Origin: an uncultured Bacteroidales bacterium
Lineage (GTDB): Bacteria > Bacteroidota > Bacteroidia > Bacteroidales > UBA932
Direction: 5' to 3'
DNA length: 64,000 bases
Assembly (NCBI GenBank): GCA_947302175.1
Contig: CAMYVB010000007.1
Span: 1 to 64,000 of the forward strand
Shown: positions 6,672-15,074 of the stretch, in pieces
How positions within the stretch are numbered: the first letter of the stretch is position 1
Layout of the letters: each line of letters opens with the position of its first letter
The notes under the pieces: generated by a model
Databases searched by the model: none
What the model was told of the DNA's origin: nothing
What the model saw: only the letters and a program-made list of their open reading frames with translations
Made by a program: the position numbers and the translations under genes

Positions 6672-8405
6672 CTAGATGATGTCTTCGCGCTCGTGGAGGT
6701 CTTTGACGCGGAGCTGGACTGACGAACTGCCGCGATAGAAATTCTCGACGATGGAATAGCAGACGTCGAAGGGGTTGCCGGACTTGATGTAGTCGAAATA
6801 ATCGGCCATATTGAAGGCTATGGCGGCAATCTGGTGATAGGGCTGCGACTCCTGGATCAGGTCGAGCTTGAGATGGACGCCACCGGCTCCCACCTTGCGG
6901 CCGTTGCCGGCATCGTAGACGTTCTCAGTGAGGAACACGGGATTGCTGTTGCCGGGACCGAAAGGCTGGAACTGCTTGAGGATGCGCAGGAACTTGGGGG
7001 TGATGCGCGAAAAATCGAGCTTGGAATCGACCTCCATCACGGGAGTGAGCATTTCCTTGGTGATACTCTGCTTGATGTAGGAGTCGACGCGGCTGCCGAA
7101 CTCCTCTATATGCTCTTCCTTGAGGGTCAGGCCTGCGGCGTATACGTGGCCGCCGAAGTTCTCAAGGATGTCGGCGCACTGCTCTATGCTGGAATAGAGG
7201 TCGAAACCGGCGACGCTCCTGGCGGACCCGGTCACGAAACCGTTGGACTTGGTTAGCACGACAGTGGGCTTGTAATAGGCCTCGACGAGGCGCGAGGCCA
7301 CTATGCCGACCACGCCCTTGTTCCAGGCGGGATTGTAGACTATGATGGCGTTGTTGTTGACTATGCAGCGGCCTTGCTCGACCATCTCGAGGGCCTCGCG
7401 GGTGGTCTCGCGGTCTATGCTCTTGCGCTCGTTGTTGGAGTCGTTGATCTTTTCGCCGACCATCGTGGCGGTGGCTTCGTCGGCGGCGGTAAGGAGCTCT
7501 ACGGACAGGCGGCCTGTATCCATGCGGCCGGCAGCGTTGAGCCTCGGGCCTATCTTGAAGACTATGTCGTCTATCGTGAGGTGGCCGGGCTCGAGCTTGG
7601 AGAGGTTGATGATGGCAAGGAGGCCCTTGCGGGGATTCTCATTGAGCACTTTGAGCCCGTAGTGCGCCAGGACGCGGTTCTCGCCCACCATGGTCACGAG
7701 GTCGGAAGAGATGCTGACTACCAGCAGGTCGAGCAGGGGGACGAGGCTCTCGAAGGGGACGCCATAGCGCTGGGAATAAGCCTGGACCAGCTTGAAACCC
7801 ACGCCGCAGCCTGAAAGGTCGTCGAAGGGGTAGAAGCAGTCCTCGCGCTTGGGGTCGAGCACCGCGACAGCCGCGGGAAGCTCGTCCTCGGGGAGATGGT
7901 GGTCGCAGATGATCATGTCTATGCCCTTGTCCGAGGCATAGCGGGCCTTCTCTATGGCCTTGATGCCGCAGTCGAGGGTGATGATAAGCTTGAAGCCGTT
8001 CTCAGCGGCCCAGTCTATGCCCTTGCGGGAGACGCCGTAGCCTTCGTCGTAGCGGTCGGGGATGTAGAAATCGACGCCCGAAGTAAAACGCTTGATGAAG
8101 GAGTAGACGAGCGAAACGGCGGTCGTGCCGTCCACGTCGTAGTCGCCATAGACGAGGATTTTCTCGTTTGAAGTGATGGCTTTGCGGAGGCGCTCGACGG
8201 CCACGTCCATGTCTTTCATAAGGAAGGGATCGTGGAGGTCGTCCAGCGAGGGGCGGAAGAAGCGGCGGGCCTGCTCGAAGGTCTCGACGCCGCGCTTGAC
8301 GAGGAGCTCGGACAGGACGCGGTCAATGCCGAGCTCGGCGGACAACTGGTCCACCTTGCCCCCGTCGGCGGGGTCCTTGACTATCCATTTGTGCTCCTTA
8401 AGCAT
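6672..8405 (-). CDS. recJ: Single-stranded-DNA-specific exonuclease RecJ
   Basis: A 577-residue protein of normal RecJ length. The DHH phosphoesterase motifs are visible: YGDYDVDGTTA at 86-96 (motif I) and ICDHHLPEDELP near residue 165 (motif III, DHH), with a DHHA1 region containing GRMDTGRLSVELL and SARSVAGFDLY and an OB-like C-terminal part. RecJ degrades single-stranded DNA 5' to 3' in recombination and mismatch repair using divalent metal. It ends 60 bases from the convergent truA stop and starts 97 bases from the divergent lysS start; a -7 box is seen upstream (8413-8420). Confidence 0.96.
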   Translation of the reverse strand: MLKEHKWIVKDPADGGKVDQLSAELGIDRVLSELLVKRGVETFEQARRFFRPSLDDLHDPFLMKDMDVAVERLRKAITSNEKILVYGDYDVDGTTAVSLVYSFIKRFTSGVDFYIPDRYDEGYGVSRKGIDWAAENGFKLIITLDCGIKAIEKARYASDKGIDMIICDHHLPEDELPAAVAVLDPKREDCFYPFDDLSGCGVGFKLVQAYSQRYGVPFESLVPLLDLLVVSISSDLVTMVGENRVLAHYGLKVLNENPRKGLLAIINLSKLEPGHLTIDDIVFKIGPRLNAAGRMDTGRLSVELLTAADEATATMVGEKINDSNNERKSIDRETTREALEMVEQGRCIVNNNAIIVYNPAWNKGVVGIVASRLVEAYYKPTVVLTKSNGFVTGSARSVAGFDLYSSIEQCADILENFGGHVYAAGLTLKEEHIEEFGSRVDSYIKQSITKEMLTPVMEVDSKLDFSRITPKFLRILKQFQPFGPGNSNPVFLTENVYDAGNGRKVGAGGVHLKLDLIQESQPYHQIAAIAFNMADYFDYIKSGNPFDVCYSIVENFYRGSSSVQLRVKDLHEREDII

Positions 8406-8412
8406 AATCGCA

Positions 8413-8420
8413 CAAAGTTA
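8413..8420 (-). promoter_or_regulatory. -7 promoter box for recJ
   Basis: The minus strand reads TAACTTTG, a match to TAnnTTTG, 7 bases upstream of the recJ ATG at 8405. I see no convincing -33 element at the expected distance. The spacing would give a leader of only a few bases. Confidence 0.5.
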
Positions 8421-8467
8421 CATATTAGTTTCGCAAATTCAAAAGCGGATTTGTTAGAATTTATATG

Positions 8468-8475
8468 TACTTTTG
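8468..8475 (+). promoter_or_regulatory. -7 promoter box for lysS
   Basis: TACTTTTG matches TAnnTTTG and lies 27 bases before the lysS ATG at 8503, a normal leader length. A TTTG at 8450-8453 is too close to serve as a standard -33 box, so only the -7 element is supported. Confidence 0.55.
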
Positions 8476-8502
8476 CGAGATTTAACGAAAATACGCAAGA
8501 AT

Positions 8503-10050
8503 ATGGCAAATATCGAGTACAGCGAGCAGGAGATACTCCGCCGCGAGTCCCTGGGAAAGCTTCGCGAACTGGGCATTGACCCCTATCCCGCAGCCCTTTA
8601 TCCCGTCAACGCCACCGCCGCCGAAATCACCGCCGGCTACGACCCCGAGAAGGGCAATTTCGCCGAGGTGTGCATCGCCGGCCGCATAATGAGCCGCCGC
8701 ATCATGGGCGCCGCCTCCTTCGGCGAGCTCCAGGACGAGACCGGCCGCATCCAGATCTACGTCAAGCGCGACGAGATCTGCCCCGGCGAGGACAAGACCA
8801 TGTACAACACCGTGTGGAAGAGGCTTCTCGACATAGGTGACATAGTGGGTATCAAGGGATTCGCCTTCATCACCCAGACCGGCCAGCTGAGCGTCCACGC
8901 CAAGGAGCTCACCCTCCTGAGCAAGTCGCTCAAGGTCCTGCCCATCGTGAAGGAACAGGACGGCAAGGTATTCGACGCCTTCTCAGATCCCGAGCTGCGC
9001 TACCGCCAGCGCTATGTGGACCTCATCGTTAACCCCCAGGTACGCGAGACCTTCGTCAAGAGGGCGAAGATAATCGCCACCATGCGCGAATATTTCAACG
9101 AGGCGGGCTGCCTCGAGGTCGAGACCCCCATATTGCAGGGCATACCCGGCGGCGCCACCGCCCGTCCCTTCATCACCCATCACAACGCCCTCGACATCCC
9201 TCTGTACCTGCGCATCGCCAATGAGCTATACCTGAAGCGCCTCATCGTGGGCGGCTACAGCGGCGTCTACGAGTTCGCAAAGGACTTCCGCAACGAGGGT
9301 ATGGACAAGACCCACAATCCCGAGTTCACTTGCATGGAGATCTACGTGGCCTACAAGGATTACATCTGGATGATGGAGTTCGTGGAGAAGATGCTCGCAC
9401 GCGTCAGCATGGCCGTCAACGGCACTACCGTCGTGAACATCGGCGGCACTGAGGTAGATTTCGGCGGCACTTACCGCCGTCTCCCCATACTTGAGGCCAT
9501 CAAGGAGTACGCAGGCGTGGATGTCCGCGGCATGGATGAAGACGAGCTGCGCGCCACCTGCAAGAAGCTCAATGTCGACATCGAGCCTTCCATGGGCAAG
9601 GGCAAGCTCATCGATGCCATTTTCGGCGAATATTGCGAAAAGCATCTCGTCCAGCCCACTTTTGTGACCGACTATCCCGTCGAGATGTCGCCTCTTACCA
9701 AGCGCCACCGCGAGGATTCCACCCTGACCGAGCGTTTCGAGCTTTTCGTCTGCGGCAAGGAGCTTTGCAACGCCTATTCCGAGCTCAACGACCCCATCGA
9801 CCAGCTCGAGCGTTTCGAGGAGCAGGCCGCTCTCAAGAGCAAGGGCGACGATGAAGCGATGTTCGTCGATTACGACTTCGTCCGCGCCCTCGAGTACGGC
9901 ATGCCTCCCACTTCGGGTCTCGGCATGGGTATCGACCGCCTGACCATGTTCATGACCGGTCAGACCACAATCCAGGACGTTCTTTTCTTCCCCCAGATGC
10001 GTCCTGAGAAGGCTCTCAAAAAAGAGCAGAAGCTTTCAGAGGAGGCTTAA
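8503..10050 (+). CDS. lysS: Lysyl-tRNA synthetase, class II
   Basis: A 515-residue class II aminoacyl-tRNA synthetase that charges tRNA-Lys. The N-terminal OB-fold anticodon domain spans about 50-150. The catalytic domain shows RYVDLIVN and [20 protein letters not shown] (motif 2) and the motif 3 block [12 protein letters not shown] near the C-terminus, with [14 protein letters not shown] in between. The ATG at 8503 is chosen over an in-frame TTG at 8473 because the protein then begins [14 protein letters not shown], as in relatives, and because the TTG falls inside the -7 box. The next gene starts 6 bases after the stop, so the two probably share a transcript. Confidence 0.97.
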   Translation: MANIEYSEQEILRRESLGKLRELGIDPYPAALYPVNATAAEITAGYDPEKGNFAEVCIAGRIMSRRIMGAASFGELQDETGRIQIYVKRDEICPGEDKTMYNTVWKRLLDIGDIVGIKGFAFITQTGQLSVHAKELTLLSKSLKVLPIVKEQDGKVFDAFSDPELRYRQRYVDLIVNPQVRETFVKRAKIIATMREYFNEAGCLEVETPILQGIPGGATARPFITHHNALDIPLYLRIANELYLKRLIVGGYSGVYEFAKDFRNEGMDKTHNPEFTCMEIYVAYKDYIWMMEFVEKMLARVSMAVNGTTVVNIGGTEVDFGGTYRRLPILEAIKEYAGVDVRGMDEDELRATCKKLNVDIEPSMGKGKLIDAIFGEYCEKHLVQPTFVTDYPVEMSPLTKRHREDSTLTERFELFVCGKELCNAYSELNDPIDQLERFEEQAALKSKGDDEAMFVDYDFVRALEYGMPPTSGLGMGIDRLTMFMTGQTTIQDVLFFPQMRPEKALKKEQKLSEEA

Positions 10051-10056
10051 TCGAGC

Positions 10057-10953
10057 GTGGAGGCCCTGAAGATTAGTTCTGCGCAGAATCCGCGCATCAA
10101 GGAGCTGCTTGCGTTGCAGGAGAAGTCCAGATTGCGGCGCGAGAAGGGCCTTTTTGTGGTCGAAGGGCGGCGCGAGCTTGAAAGATGCCTCGCCGCCGGC
10201 TTCACCGCCGAGGCCATTTTTTATTGCCCAGCCCTTTGTCATACCATGCTGCAAGTGGCTGTTGGCTCCGAAACGCAAAGTGTGGAGCCTGTCGGCGAAG
10301 CGTTTCTCCGCCAATCAGCCACTTGCAGCACAGAAATGCAAGCGCAGATTGGACAGGCTGCCACTTGCGGAGCAGATTCGCCGACAATTTATGAGATAAC
10401 GGAGGCGCTGTATGAAAAGGTGGCGTACCGAGGGGGTACGGAGGGCGTGATTGCGATTATCCGCGAGCGGCGTATGGGCCTTGAGGAGCTGCACCTCAGC
10501 GAAAAGCCGCTCATAGTGGTGCTGGAGAGCGTGGAGAAGCCTGGGAACCTGGGCGCAGTGCTTCGCAGCGCCGACGCTGCGGGAGCCGACGCCGTGATCA
10601 TCTGCGACCCGCTCACGGACCTTTGGAACCCTAATCTGATACGCGCAAGCCTGGGCGCAGCTTTCAGCGTCCAGTGCGTAGCTGTGGAATCGGGCGAAGC
10701 AATCAAATGGCTTAAGGCCAAGGGTATCACCATCCTTACCGCCCAGCTCCAGGACAGCGTGCTCTATTACGATTGCGATATGACACGTCCCACCGCCATA
10801 GTCATAGGCACGGAGTCCACCGGTCTAAGCAACGAATGGCGCGAGGCAGCCGACAGGCACATACGCATCCCCATGCTGGGCATGATGGATTCGCTCAACG
10901 CATCCGTCTCGGCCGCAGTCCTCCTTTTCGAAGCCCTCAGGCAGCGCCGCTAG
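10057..10953 (+). CDS. SpoU/TrmH-family RNA 2'-O-methyltransferase with palindromic-element insertion
   Basis: A 298-residue SPOUT methyltransferase that should transfer a methyl group from S-adenosylmethionine to a ribose 2'-OH in RNA. N-terminal residues 1-62 form the first half of the substrate-binding domain (KGLFVVEGRRELERCL). The C-terminal knot domain has its three motifs: EKPGNLGAVLRSADAAGAD, AIVIGTESTGLS, and RIPMLGMMDSLNASVSAAV. Between FYCPAL (about residue 60) and YEITEALYEKVAYR (about 111) lies an insertion of roughly 45 residues that relatives lack. It is encoded by one full palindromic element, a shortened second copy and a short fragment. The start is GTG at 10057. The frame stays open, so the protein is probably functional with an enlarged loop in the RNA-binding domain. 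Confidence 0.9.
   Translation: MEALKISSAQNPRIKELLALQEKSRLRREKGLFVVEGRRELERCLAAGFTAEAIFYCPALCHTMLQVAVGSETQSVEPVGEAFLRQSATCSTEMQAQIGQAATCGADSPTIYEITEALYEKVAYRGGTEGVIAIIRERRMGLEELHLSEKPLIVVLESVEKPGNLGAVLRSADAAGADAVIICDPLTDLWNPNLIRASLGAAFSVQCVAVESGEAIKWLKAKGITILTAQLQDSVLYYDCDMTRPTAIVIGTESTGLSNEWREAADRHIRIPMLGMMDSLNASVSAAVLLFEALRQRR
10247..10330 (-). repeat. Palindromic element copy 2 (inside the SpoU methyltransferase gene)
   Basis: The 76-bp core at 10251-10326 is identical to the reverse complement of the copy in truA (6287-6362). Terminal inverted repeats are 15 bp here, TGCTGCAAGTGGCTG at 10247-10261 and CAGCCACTTGCAGCA at 10316-10330. The outermost bases differ from copy 1 (TT/AA there) but still pair with each other. 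Read in the host gene it encodes 26-27 residues beginning LQVA and ending ATCS. The orientation is opposite to copy 1, yet the phase relative to the ends is the same. Confidence 0.93.
10338..10368 (+). repeat. Internally deleted 31-bp derivative of the palindromic element
   Basis: The stretch begins GCAAG and ends GCCACTTGC and contains, in the same order as copy 1, GATTGG, ACAGGCT and GCCACTTGC with the intervening bases missing. It sits 8 bases after copy 2 in the opposite orientation. A further 10-bp match to the element (TTCGCCGACA) follows at 10377-10386. The first G of GCAAG is again at a third codon position, the same phase as in both full copies. Confidence 0.65.
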
Positions 10954-10981
10954 GCCTTGGAAATCTTGAAGCCGGGACCGG

Positions 10982-11013
10982 TTTCCAAACAAAAAAAATA
11001 ATTAGTATCTTTG
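10982..11013 (+). promoter_or_regulatory. Promoter of the outer-membrane barrel gene
   Basis: TATCTTTG at 11006-11013 is a full TAnnTTTG box. TTTC at 10982-10985, 20 bases upstream, is a one-mismatch -33 element. The box lies 34 bases before the ATG at 11048. Confidence 0.6.
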
Positions 11014-11047
11014 GCAGAACTATTGTCCGAATCACATCTAGTTAACT

Positions 11048-13573
11048 ATGAATAAGCATTTAATCACCTCTTTCGTCGCCCTCGTATGCATGGGCGTCGC
11101 AGCAATCGCGCAGACCCCCGCAGCCGCCCCCAAGGAGGAAACTCCCAAGGTAGCAGCGAAAGACAGCGCAGCGGCAAAGCCCGCCGCCCAGGCTCCCAAG
11201 CAGGAGAACGACAAGGAGAACTGGGGCGAGTTCGACCTCAACGCCGGTACGACCGCCGTATTCAGCAGCGAGACCAACCCCCTGAAGGACAACCGCGGCT
11301 TCATCTTCAACGGCAGCGGCGTCTGGTCCACCTGGTCCCCCAAGAACCAGTTCACGCTCTTCGGCGGCGCCAAGAACACCAGCGAATCCAGTTCGCTGGT
11401 CGGCGAAGGAGAGAATCCCGACGGACAGACTGACCTCGGCGAAGGCATCTCTACGATAGGTGCCGGCGGCTTCAACTTCCTTAGCAACGGCGCCAAAGGC
11501 CTGGAGACCACCGTCCTTGCCAACTACAAATACGCCGACACCAAGACCGGCACGAGCTCCGAACTCGAGGAGTACCAGGAAGAGGAATTCATGAGCACCA
11601 AATCCTCCACCAACGGCAGCAAGATAGTCCAGAACGCCGTAGCCTCGCTCAACATGAAAAAAGAGACCGGCAAGGTGTGGTTCCACTTCAAGCCCTCCTT
11701 CCGCTATGGCAACACCGCCACTGTCAACAACTCCGAGTCCAGGACCATGTCCGGCCAGATAGTATATGAGACCGACCAGCAGGGCCAGGAAGGCTGGGGC
11801 CCGGATGGCGAAATGGACCAGTGGTACGAATGGCTCATGCACTGGCGCGAGGAATTGATTGCAAACGGCGAATGGAACGAAGAAACCCAGGCCGAATGGG
11901 AAGCCCAGATGCGCGAATACGAAGAGTCCATGAAGGAAAGGGAGCAGTATGAGCGCAAGACCAAGCGCGGCTGGGCCTACTACAACAACAACGCCGTCAG
12001 CACTACGACCGACCTGAGTTCCAACTACGTAGCCGACCTCGCCGCCGACCTCAGTTTCCGCGACCTCGCAGGCAAGAAAGGCAGGAGCCTCACCTTCGGC
12101 GCCAAAGCCGCATATGAGTGGTCGAACGGCGTCACCGACGAGAATTCCGAGCTCTGGACAAACTCCGGCGACTACACCAAGCGCACTATGCACTACGACG
12201 CCCTCGGCAACTCCACCACCCTCGGCGGCAACATAACCTGGGCGGAGCCTCTCGGCAGCGCCTGGCAGCTCACCGCCCTTGCCGACGTCAACTGGCTCAA
12301 GAAGGACAGCAAGCGCGACGCCCGCGACGATAAGGGCGTCAACGAGTACTTCTCCTCCGTCAGCAACGCCAACAGCATACAGCAGCAATACGACCTCACC
12401 GCCGTCTACAACTTCGCTCCCGGCAGCGTCCTGAGCTTTGGCGGCCGCGTATCGGGCCTGCTCAACGAGACCTACTCCAAGAGCAAGAACATCGAGGAGA
12501 CCACCGGCCAGGGCGACTGGAACTGGTTCGTAACCCCCACGGCCACCCTGCGCCACAAAAAGGGCATGAACACCTATTCCGTCACCATGTCGGGCAACAG
12601 CCAGCGTCCCGCCACCGCGCAGATGCTTCCCGTTCTCGACATGCACATCCCCACCCGCCTCGCCATAGGCAACATCTACCTCAAACCCTACTCCACCAGC
12701 TCCCTGAACGCCAGCTGGGGACGCAGCAATCCCAAGACCAAGTCCAACTTCTCCCTCGGAGTGCAGGGCAGCCTGAATTTCAACCCCATCAGCTATGCCC
12801 GCTGGTACGACTATGACAAAGTGCAGTACTCGCTGCCCGTCAATTCCGCCAAGCCCGGCATCACCGCCTCCGTCAACGCAAAGTGGAGCACGCCCATAGG
12901 CAAGCTTTTCAGCTTCTCGTTCGCAGCCGGCACCAAATATAACAGGACCATAGGCTACCAGGCCAAGGGCACTCTGGACGTCGTGGATAAGGACGCTTTC
13001 GACTACACCGCATTCATGGACAGCTTCTGGGGCGACGCATCCGGCAGAATATTCTATTCCGGCAAGGACTTCCTCGAAAGCATCACCCAGAGCGTCATCC
13101 CTTCGGCCAACGCCAGCATTCAGATGAAGGCCAAGAGCGCCAACCTCATGCTCGGAGCCTCGACCGCCGGACGCATCACCCGCTACTCGCTTAACCCCAA
13201 TATCAACCTCAACACCCTGGATACGCGTCTATACGTGAGCGGCGACTACACTACTCCCCATCTGTTCACTTTCGCCTCCAGTTTCGCCTACGTCTTCTAC
13301 AACGGCTACTCCCTGGGCTTCGGCCTGCCCGAGTACCAGTGGAACGCAGAGATTTCCAAGAGGTTCGGAAGGCTGGTCGTGAGCGTCAAGGCCTACGACA
13401 TCCTCAACCAGACCCGCAGCCTGACCCACTCGGTCACTGCCAACTACGAAGAGGACACCTACCGTCTCACCATGGGCCGCTACATCCTGGCAGGCCTGAA
13501 ATGGGACTTCGGCAGCAAGAACTCCGGCCGCATGCAGAAAGCCCGCGCAGCCGCCAAGGCCATTGCCCTGTAG
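11048..13573 (+). CDS. Large outer-membrane beta-barrel protein
   Basis: An 841-residue exported protein. Residues 1-21 are a signal peptide (MNKHLITSFVALVCMGVAAIAQ), followed by an Ala/Pro/Lys-rich linker to about residue 55. The rest is alternating aromatic and polar strands typical of a TonB-dependent-receptor-like barrel, with a C-terminal block RYILAGLKWDFG like that of outer membrane beta-barrel (OMP_b-brl_3) proteins. No carboxypeptidase-like domain, TonB box or plug domain is visible, unlike most relatives of this size. A strongly charged, Trp- and Glu-rich segment lies at about 245-318 (MDQWYEWLMHWREEL and on). It has its own promoter and terminator, so it is probably monocistronic. 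The transported or bound substrate is unknown. Confidence 0.75.
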   Translation: MNKHLITSFVALVCMGVAAIAQTPAAAPKEETPKVAAKDSAAAKPAAQAPKQENDKENWGEFDLNAGTTAVFSSETNPLKDNRGFIFNGSGVWSTWSPKNQFTLFGGAKNTSESSSLVGEGENPDGQTDLGEGISTIGAGGFNFLSNGAKGLETTVLANYKYADTKTGTSSELEEYQEEEFMSTKSSTNGSKIVQNAVASLNMKKETGKVWFHFKPSFRYGNTATVNNSESRTMSGQIVYETDQQGQEGWGPDGEMDQWYEWLMHWREELIANGEWNEETQAEWEAQMREYEESMKEREQYERKTKRGWAYYNNNAVSTTTDLSSNYVADLAADLSFRDLAGKKGRSLTFGAKAAYEWSNGVTDENSELWTNSGDYTKRTMHYDALGNSTTLGGNITWAEPLGSAWQLTALADVNWLKKDSKRDARDDKGVNEYFSSVSNANSIQQQYDLTAVYNFAPGSVLSFGGRVSGLLNETYSKSKNIEETTGQGDWNWFVTPTATLRHKKGMNTYSVTMSGNSQRPATAQMLPVLDMHIPTRLAIGNIYLKPYSTSSLNASWGRSNPKTKSNFSLGVQGSLNFNPISYARWYDYDKVQYSLPVNSAKPGITASVNAKWSTPIGKLFSFSFAAGTKYNRTIGYQAKGTLDVVDKDAFDYTAFMDSFWGDASGRIFYSGKDFLESITQSVIPSANASIQMKAKSANLMLGASTAGRITRYSLNPNINLNTLDTRLYVSGDYTTPHLFTFASSFAYVFYNGYSLGFGLPEYQWNAEISKRFGRLVVSVKAYDILNQTRSLTHSVTANYEEDTYRLTMGRYILAGLKWDFGSKNSGRMQKARAAAKAIAL

Positions 13574-13592
13574 TTTCCTAAAGCAAATATTT

Positions 13593-13625
13593 AAAATGCC
13601 CGGCCTGTGCCGGGCATTTTTTCTT
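13593..13625 (+). terminator. Rho-independent terminator after the barrel gene
   Basis: A 12-bp perfect stem, AAAATGCCCGGC with GCCGGGCATTTT, closes on a CTGT loop and runs into a T-rich tract (TTTTTTCTTT). It lies 20 bases after the stop at 13573. Confidence 0.9.
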
Positions 13626-13669
13626 TGCGGTGCCTAATAAATGATAGGTATCAAATTGGAAAAAATTAT

Positions 13670-13677
13670 TATCTTTG
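13670..13677 (+). promoter_or_regulatory. -7 promoter box for the MFS/Sus operon
   Basis: TATCTTTG is a full TAnnTTTG match, 33 bases before the MFS ATG at 13711. No standard -33 motif is visible, which would fit a promoter that needs an activator such as a SusR-type regulator; no such regulator is encoded in this window. Confidence 0.55.
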
Positions 13678-13710
13678 TGAGTTACACACACTAAAACTAC
13701 AGCCAAAACT

Positions 13711-15036
13711 ATGAACAAGCATGGAAAACTGTCGCTCGCCGAGATGGTGAACCTTAGCTTCGGGTTCTTCGGAGTGCAGATTGCGTACGCGCTCCAGAGC
13801 GCGAACATAAGCCGCATCTTCGCCACCTTGGGGGCCGACCCTCACCAACTTAGCTTCTTCTGGATACTCCCGCCCCTCATGGGCATGGTAGTGCAGCCGC
13901 TCATAGGCAAGTGGTCCGACAGGACCTGGTGCCGCATGGGCAGGCGTAAGCCCTACCTGCTCGCAGGCGCCATCGTTGCGGTGCTGGTGATGCTGTTTCT
14001 GCCCAACGCAGGCAGCCTCAATCTCTCTACCGCTTATGTCCTTCTGGGCCTGAACGCCGCGATGTGGTTCGGCCTCTTCTCGCTGATTTTCCTCGATACG
14101 TCGATCAATGTTGCCATGCAGCCCTTCAAGATGATGGTGGGCGACATGGTGGGCGAGGAGCAGAAGGCCGCGGCCTACTCCATCCAGAGCTTCCTTTGCA
14201 ACGCAGGCTCTCTCGCGGGCTATCTTTTCCCCATTTTCTTCACCTGGATAGGCATTTCGAACACCGCCCCCGAGGGCGTGGTGCCCGATTCGGTGAAGTG
14301 GAGCTTCTACGCCGGCGCCGCCATCCTCATCCTATGCGTGCTCTACACCTTCTTCAAGGTGAAGGAGATGCCGCCCAAGGAGTATGCCGAGTTCCACGGG
14401 ATAGATCCTGCCGCGTCTGAGAAGAAGGACGAAGGCCTTATCAAGCTCCTTGTTAAGGCACCCCGCACTTTCTGGACGGTCGGCCTCGTGCAGTTCTTCT
14501 GCTGGGCTGCGTTCCTCTACATGTGGACCTACACCAACGGCGCCATAGCCGCGAACTGCTGGGGGGTCAGCGACCCCGCTTCGGCCGAATACCAGGCCGC
14601 CGGCAACTGGGTGGGCGTACTCTTCGCCGTTCAGGCTGTGGGTTCCATACTCTGGGCGCTGGTGATCCCGCGCTTCAAGAACCTCAAGACTGCTTATGTC
14701 GTGAGCCTGCTCGCAGGCGCCGTAGGCTTCGCCTCAGTGATGCTGATTCACAACCAGTATGCGCTCTTCGGCTCATACTTCCTCATCGGTTTCGCCTGGG
14801 CCGCCATGCTCGCGCTGCCCTTCACGCTCCTTACCAATGCGCTTGAAGGCAGTCCCTATATGGGCAGCTACCTCGGGCTTTTCAATTGCACCATATGCCT
14901 GCCTCAGATCGTTGCTGCTGCAACGGGCGGGCTTGTAATTTCACTCGTCGGCGGAAGCCAGGCTGCGATGCTGATGCTCGCAGGCGCTTTCCTCGTCCTG
15001 GGAGCGGTCTCGACCGCGGCCATCAAAGTGAAATAA
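13711..15036 (+). CDS. MFS sugar transporter (SLC45/GPH-like)
   Basis: A 441-residue protein with about 12 hydrophobic helices. The N-terminal half contains LSFGFFGVQIAYALQSANIS and, after helix 2, GKWSDRTWCRMGRRKPY, the loop motif of sucrose/maltose-type transporters of the SLC45/GPH-like MFS branch. Such carriers move di- or oligosaccharides with protons across the inner membrane. It stands directly upstream of susC (38-base gap) and probably imports the maltose or malto-oligosaccharides released in the periplasm by the locus amylases. Substrate is inferred from context only. Confidence 0.82.
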   Translation: MNKHGKLSLAEMVNLSFGFFGVQIAYALQSANISRIFATLGADPHQLSFFWILPPLMGMVVQPLIGKWSDRTWCRMGRRKPYLLAGAIVAVLVMLFLPNAGSLNLSTAYVLLGLNAAMWFGLFSLIFLDTSINVAMQPFKMMVGDMVGEEQKAAAYSIQSFLCNAGSLAGYLFPIFFTWIGISNTAPEGVVPDSVKWSFYAGAAILILCVLYTFFKVKEMPPKEYAEFHGIDPAASEKKDEGLIKLLVKAPRTFWTVGLVQFFCWAAFLYMWTYTNGAIAANCWGVSDPASAEYQAAGNWVGVLFAVQAVGSILWALVIPRFKNLKTAYVVSLLAGAVGFASVMLIHNQYALFGSYFLIGFAWAAMLALPFTLLTNALEGSPYMGSYLGLFNCTICLPQIVAAATGGLVISLVGGSQAAMLMLAGAFLVLGAVSTAAIKVK

Positions 15037-15074
15037 CAACACACCAACATATTATTAACCAATTAACCAACTCA

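Noticed and set aside
8450..8453. TTTG as a -33 box for lysS
   Set aside because: Only 14 bases separate it from the -7 box, against about 19-21 in the other promoters here.
8473..8502. N-terminal extension of lysS from a TTG at 8473
   Set aside because: The codon overlaps the -7 box and the ATG at 8503 gives the usual N-terminus.
6285..10330. truA and the SpoU gene as pseudogenes disrupted by insertion
   Set aside because: Both frames remain open through the insert and all catalytic motifs on either side are intact.
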